From an uncultured Clostridium sp. (lineage in GTDB: Bacteria; Bacillota; Clostridia; Clostridiales; Clostridiaceae), in the NCBI GenBank assembly GCA_934746785.1, contig CAKVFO010000030.1:1-26749 (forward strand): DNA of 26,749 bases, read 5' to 3'. A program made the position numbers and the translations under genes. Of this stretch, positions 23,645 to 26,749 are shown one piece after another. How positions within the stretch are numbered: the first letter of the stretch is position 1; every line of letters starts with the position of its first letter. The notes beneath the pieces were generated by a model, which was not told where the DNA came from, ran no database searches, and worked only from the letters and a program-made list of their open reading frames with translations.

Positions 23645-24518
23645 ATTCCTCTCCCCCCTCTTCTCCAAAGTAATATAAAAACATATCTTCTAAATCTGGT
23701 TCCTCTTCAAAGGTCTTTATATCAGGCTTTTTATCTCCAACAAATCTTACTTTTATAGAATTTCCCTCAGTAAAGGTTTTAGCAATTTTATAATCTTTGC
23801 TTAACTTAAAAAATTCCTCATCAGAAACTTCTGCTTTCCATACCCTTCCCCTTATCTTTTCTACCAAATTATAAGGAGTATCTTTTTCAACAAGCTTTCC
23901 CTTAGACATAATTATTATTTCATTAGCTAAAGATTCTAAATCTGAAACTATATGAGTTGAAAGAATTACTATTTTATCTTTAGAAAGCCTTGAAATCAGG
24001 TTCTTAAATCTTATTCTCTCCGTTGGATCAAGGCCTGCTGTTGGTTCATCTAAAATAAGAATTTTAGGATCATTTAAAAGAGCCTGGGCAATACCTAAAC
24101 GCTGTTTCATTCCTCCTGAAAAACCTTTTATTTTACGTTTTCTATCCTTCTGAAGATTTACAAAGGTTAATAAATCATCTATTCTTTCCTTAGCATCCTT
24201 CTTATCAATGCCCTTTAAAGCTGATGCATAATATAAAAACTTTTCTGCTGTAAAACTTCCATAAAAGCCTATATCTTGAGGAAGATAACCTATTAAATCT
24301 CTATATTCCTCTCCCATTGTTCTTTTATCTTTACCATTTAAATAAATATTACCTTCAGTTTCATAAACAACATCTGCTAACATCCTCATAAGTGTAGATT
24401 TTCCTGAACCATTTGGGCCTAATAAACCATATATCCCCTTTTCTAAAATAATAGAAAAATTATCTACTGCTATCTTATCTTTGAACTTTTTACTTAAAGA
24501 CTGAATTTTTAACTCCAT
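23628..24518 (-). CDS. ABC transporter ATP-binding protein
   Basis: A 296-residue ATPase with every core motif: Walker A GPNGSGKST (34-42), Q-loop at Gln81 (GYLPQDIGFYGSFT), signature FSGGMKQ (133-139), Walker B ILILDE (153-158) and the switch His189 (STHIVSD). Residues about 215-296 are the C-terminal regulatory part usual for ABC-2 exporters of the drug/peptide type. The ATG overlaps the end of the anti-sigma-like gene by 10 bases and has GGGGG seven bases upstream. The gene overlaps the permease by 17 bases. The two form an exporter driven by ATP hydrolysis. Confidence 0.95.
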   Translation of the reverse strand: MELKIQSLSKKFKDKIAVDNFSIILEKGIYGLLGPNGSGKSTLMRMLADVVYETEGNIYLNGKDKRTMGEEYRDLIGYLPQDIGFYGSFTAEKFLYYASALKGIDKKDAKERIDDLLTFVNLQKDRKRKIKGFSGGMKQRLGIAQALLNDPKILILDEPTAGLDPTERIRFKNLISRLSKDKIVILSTHIVSDLESLANEIIIMSKGKLVEKDTPYNLVEKIRGRVWKAEVSDEEFFKLSKDYKIAKTFTEGNSIKVRFVGDKKPDIKTFEEEPDLEDMFLYYFGEEGGEEYDRAN

Positions 24519-25273
24519 AATATATCCCCCTCATAATTTTTCTCATTTTTATAATATTTAAATAAAGCTCCTATACATGCAGCTATTGAAATACAAATTG
24601 CTAAAGTTAAAGTAATATTAGAACTTTTCTCTAAAATTCTACTTATCTCACCATAGAATAAATTTAATACTCCTATCCATATAATTGAAAGACCTATAGA
24701 TGTGTATATAGTTGGTATTTTATTGTATAAGACAAGCTCCATTGAGAAAATTATACTCATTGGAACTATCCATGATGTAAGGCACTTCAAAAATACTCCA
24801 TTATCAACATTACACAAAGTAACAGTAAAAATAGTATTAATAAAGAAACTTATACCTAGAATAATAATAGCTCTAGCTAAGGTAACTAAAGAATAAGAAT
24901 ATTTAAAACTTTTTTCTAATTCCCATACCTTTTCTCTCTTGCTTTTACTTAACTCAATTAAGCCTATAATTGATGGAATAGGTGTAATAATAGATATTGC
25001 ATGATACATAGGTATAACAAGATTATTTATAGCTATAATTCCTAAAAGTATTAACATTAATGAAATAGCAATATACTCTCTGCTTATAAATGTAATTTGA
25101 TTTTTTATAACCTTAAGAAGAGGATATCTTTCTTTTTCCTTTGGCATATATTCCTTTAATATATCAATTGTCTCTTCCATTTTTTCTTCAGAAGGTTCCT
25201 CTACCACATAGCTTTCTAGAAAGTCACTTATTTCTTTATCATAGGATTCATCATCTAATAGATTTCTTTTCAC
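24509..25273 (-). CDS. Multi-pass membrane protein, probable anti-sigma factor of the ECF operon
   Basis: A 254-residue protein. The first 70 residues are hydrophilic and acidic (LLDDESYDKEISDFLESYV, PSEEKMEETIDILKEYMP) and stay in the cytoplasm; then come six hydrophobic helices (about 73-245) with a basic Lys/Tyr/Asn end. Position right after an ECF sigma gene and overlapping it by 23 bases, plus the cytoplasmic N-terminal domain and membrane anchoring, suggests it holds the sigma factor in check. It lacks the HxxxCxxC zinc motif of ZAS anti-sigma factors and resembles the larger multi-spanning type more. The GTG start at 25273 is chosen because GGAGG lies eight bases upstream; a TTG at 25288 overlaps that site. 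The anti-sigma role is inferred from context alone. Confidence 0.72.
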   Translation of the reverse strand: MKRNLLDDESYDKEISDFLESYVVEEPSEEKMEETIDILKEYMPKEKERYPLLKVIKNQITFISREYIAISLMLILLGIIAINNLVIPMYHAISIITPIPSIIGLIELSKSKREKVWELEKSFKYSYSLVTLARAIIILGISFFINTIFTVTLCNVDNGVFLKCLTSWIVPMSIIFSMELVLYNKIPTIYTSIGLSIIWIGVLNLFYGEISRILEKSSNITLTLAICISIAACIGALFKYYKNEKNYEGDILWS

Positions 25274-25820
25274 AAGTTTCACCTCCAAAAACCTTCTTTA
25301 AATTTTTCATTCCACTAAAAAGCCTTGATTTAACTGTATTTTCATTTTGTCCAGTAATTGAAGCTATTTCTTTAATCTTCATATCATGATAATACTTTAA
25401 AATAACAGCTTCTCTTTGATTTTCCGGCAGACTTTCAACAGCCTCTTTAACAACTTTTCTCTTTTCATTCTTCTCTAAAATATCAATAACATTTTTATCA
25501 TCTTCTAACTTTACATCATCAATATTTGAAGTCTCATTTCTTTGTTTATAAGTATTGCTTTTAAAGTAATCTTTACAAGTATTTGATGCTATCTTTAAAA
25601 GCCAGGACTTAAAATTACAATTCTCAAATTTAAATCTATTTAAGTTTTTCATCATTTTTATAAAAACTTCCTGAGTTATATCATAGGAAAGATTGTAATC
25701 ACCTGTAAGTCTGTAAACAAAGGTTTGAACCATTTTATAATGCTGCCTAACTATAAGTTCCATGGCTGCACTATTTCCTTTAAGTATTTCTTTAACTAGA
25801 GCTTCTGAACTTTCTCCCAT
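25251..25820 (-). CDS. ECF-type RNA polymerase sigma factor
   Basis: A 189-residue sigma-70 factor of the extracytoplasmic-function group. Region 2 (about 10-85) has RQHYKMVQTFVYRLTGDYNLSYDITQEVFIKMMKNL, and region 4 (about 115-175) has the LPENQREAVILKYYHDMKIKEIA segment and helix-turn-helix ITGQNENTVKSRLFSGMKNL. There is no region 1.1 or 3, as usual for this group. An upstream GTG at 25844 has no ribosome binding site; the ATG at 25820 has GGGGG 13 bases upstream, longer than usual, so the start is uncertain. It heads a four-gene overlapping operon with a membrane protein, ABC ATPase and permease. ECF factors commonly read their own promoter, and a candidate lies upstream. Confidence 0.92.
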   Translation of the reverse strand: MGESSEALVKEILKGNSAAMELIVRQHYKMVQTFVYRLTGDYNLSYDITQEVFIKMMKNLNRFKFENCNFKSWLLKIASNTCKDYFKSNTYKQRNETSNIDDVKLEDDKNVIDILEKNEKRKVVKEAVESLPENQREAVILKYYHDMKIKEIASITGQNENTVKSRLFSGMKNLKKVFGGETCEKKSIR

Positions 25821-25849
25821 ATCTATGTTTTGGCCCCCTTTCACTTATA

Positions 25850-25880
25850 TAACGATGTAACCTTTAAAAAGGTTTTGTAA
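25850..25880 (-). promoter_or_regulatory. Candidate ECF-type autoregulated promoter with a palindrome
   Basis: On the minus strand an AAACCT element, 15 bases, then CGTT resembles ECF -35/-10 spacing. A perfect 7-bp inverted repeat, AACCTTT-AA-AAAGGTT (25859-25874), overlaps the -35 element. ECF -35 elements usually contain AAC, as here. The match is weak. Confidence 0.4.
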
Positions 25881-25983
25881 AAATATATATTTTTTTCTAA
25901 ATTCTAATAGCCTGCAACTGTTGCTCCTATACCAAATTCCAAAACAAACAATAAAATTTGTAATTAAAATATATAATCACTCC

Positions 25984-26013
25984 CAAATTCTAAGAGGTAC
26001 GATTTAGAATTTG
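25984..26013. repeat. 10-bp inverted repeat in the gap before the ECF operon
   Basis: CAAATTCTAA (25984-25993) and TTAGAATTTG (26004-26013) are perfect inverted copies, ten bases apart. The core AAATTCTAA recurs at 25899-25907. No T-run follows, so it is unlikely to be a terminator; an operator is possible. Otherwise the 284-base gap 25845-26128 contains no coding frame of note. Confidence 0.6.
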
Positions 26014-26107
26014 TTCCTTCATTCCTGCATTCTGGAAAGTCCTACATTTGAGATAATACTCACAAGAGAAATACACTTACTTCCCCAAGTACATTTGTTT
26101 CTACATT

Positions 26108-26130
26108 AAAAAAAGCCCTAACCTATGGCT
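26108..26130 (-). terminator. Short terminator overlapping the SIR2 gene stop codon
   Basis: On the minus strand AGCC (26127-26130) pairs with GGCT (26114-26117) around a nine-base loop and is followed by TTTTTTT. The stem is short, so strength is doubtful. Confidence 0.5.
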
Positions 26131-26633
26131 AAGACTTTCTACGAATTGCCTCATTTAATTTTTCTAAAAATTCTCCTACTGCTTTTCCCTTATCTAGCTC
26201 TTCAGAGACAATAGTTGTTATCTTATATTTATCCTCTAAAATCTTTCTTTGAACCGGATTATTTTCTGTTAAAAACATGTATGAGTCAGGTCTATTCTCC
26301 GAACCTTCTACATTTGTCCATAATGTATTAAGCTTATAGAACATATACTTAAGATTGTTATCTCCAAAGCCATAACCTAAAAATAAGAAAGACTTAGTTA
26401 AAAGATCCTTTCTTAATAGAATGTCTAAGGCATTCTCAAAATCATATCTCTTATAGTAACTGCTCTGGGTTAACACAAGATTTTCAGGTTCCTTTATATC
26501 ACCATGAAACTTTACTATATGAACTTTATCTGGATCTGATTTACTTAAAGATTGCAGGCTGCATATAGTTTCAGCCTTTTTACTGCTATGTATTTCATAT
26601 GCCTTTTCTAAAATTCTATCGTAATTAGTAGTC
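26129..26633 (-). pseudogene. 3' part of a SIR2-like domain gene, cut by an insertion element
   Basis: The minus-strand frame reads from about 26633 to a TAG at 26129 and gives about 168 residues. It shows the conserved SIR2-like (SIR2_2 type) order TTNYDRILEKAYE, then VHIVKFHGDIKEPENLVLT, QSSYYKRYDFENALD, and the late FLFLGYGFGDNNLKYMF. These are the NAD-binding TTNYD, the HG(D) catalytic histidine, and the GYGFGDNNL motif. Bacterial proteins with this domain often serve in phage defence as NAD-depleting effectors. The frame is blocked by TAG at 26648-26650 within the hairpin-rich element that joins at the conserved TTNYD, so the 5' part is beyond the element or lost. A GTG at 26476 could start a fragment but has no good ribosome binding site. 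Confidence 0.8.
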
Positions 26634-26730
26634 TGAACCTCCCACGACTAAACTCGCAAGGTTCTTGGTCGATAGTGCTAAACACACTAAGCATAACCAA
26701 GCTATCCCCGTAGTTCCTACGGTTCTTATA
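26634..26730 (-). ncRNA. Probable 3' end of an omega RNA (TnpB guide scaffold)
   Basis: In IS605-type elements the right end is transcribed in the tnpB direction as the scaffold of the guide RNA, and the guide is the flanking DNA just beyond the element. Here the hairpins lie on the minus strand and the last scaffold bases would be GGTTCA. The following 16-20 bases, starting GACTACTAATTACG (26633 downward), would be the guide and come from the SIR2 gene itself. The 5' end of the RNA is outside what can be judged. Confidence 0.45.
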
Positions 26731-26749
26731 TATATTATCTATATAATAA
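26634..26749 (-). mobile_element. Right end of an IS200/IS605-type element (continues past the window)
   Basis: Non-coding, GC-richer and heavily structured DNA begins exactly where the SIR2 frame is broken. Three hairpins follow each other: 26635-26664 (GAACCT/AGGTTC arms), 26665-26700 (TTGGT/ACCAA, with an inner TAGTG/CACTA stem), and 26708-26722 (CCGTAG-TTC-CTACGG, perfect). The junction-side end reads GTCGTGGGAGGTTCA on the minus strand, a pattern I associate with right ends of TnpB-bearing IS605-type elements. Neither tnpA nor tnpB is inside the window, so the family call rests on structure, the end sequence and the clean gene interruption. Confidence 0.6.

Overview
The window is very AT-rich and looks like a chromosomal segment of a low-GC Firmicute, most likely Clostridium perfringens or a close relative. 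The signs are codon use, strong AGGAGG-type ribosome binding sites, a meso-diaminopimelate dehydrogenase, and a secreted M60 (ZmpA/B/C-like) peptidase carrying a dockerin next to a cohesin-like surface protein. The species is inferred from gene content; no marker gene is present. Apart from the first two genes and one small gene at 13.4 kb, everything is on the minus strand.

Layout. 1-202: C-terminal tail of a secreted protein ending in a CBM2-like carbohydrate-binding module, with a terminator. 407-1384 (+): meso-diaminopimelate D-dehydrogenase (ddh), closed by a 16-bp hairpin shared with the convergent secreted metallophosphoesterase (1434-3566). 3777-4739: unknown protein whose ribosome binding site lies inside a 12-bp inverted repeat. 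4816-10658: two translationally coupled genes. The first encodes a 1650-aa secreted peptidase with dockerin, FN3, F5/8C-like and M60 domains; the second encodes a small membrane- or wall-anchored cohesin-like protein. Together they look like a minimal cohesin-dockerin system that holds a glycoprotein-degrading peptidase at the cell surface.

10.9-13.8 kb: a small unknown protein, a membrane protein with a degenerate J-domain (no HPD), and a 353-aa protein with a C-terminal deaminase-fold domain of the polymorphic-toxin type. The last is divergent from a 121-aa unknown gene, through back-to-back sigma-A promoters; this pair is the best candidate here for an uncharacterised system. 13.9-18.5 kb: an orphan membrane histidine kinase, a SulP transporter with an unusual charged C-terminal extension, a small unknown protein and a stand-alone Ada-type metal-binding protein.

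18.7-22.5 kb: a methyltransferase and a small membrane protein sit among three internally deleted genes: an opine/octopine-type dehydrogenase, a type-B carboxylesterase that has lost its nucleophile elbow, and a duplicated ABC permease. 22.5-25.8 kb: a compact overlapping operon of ECF sigma factor, membrane protein (probable anti-sigma), ABC ATPase and ABC permease. 26.1-26.7 kb: the 3' part of a SIR2-like gene, interrupted by the hairpin-rich right end of what appears to be an IS200/IS605-type element. The element's probable omega RNA would point its guide into the SIR2 gene. No tRNA, rRNA or CRISPR array was seen, and no gene-free gap exceeds 300 bases.
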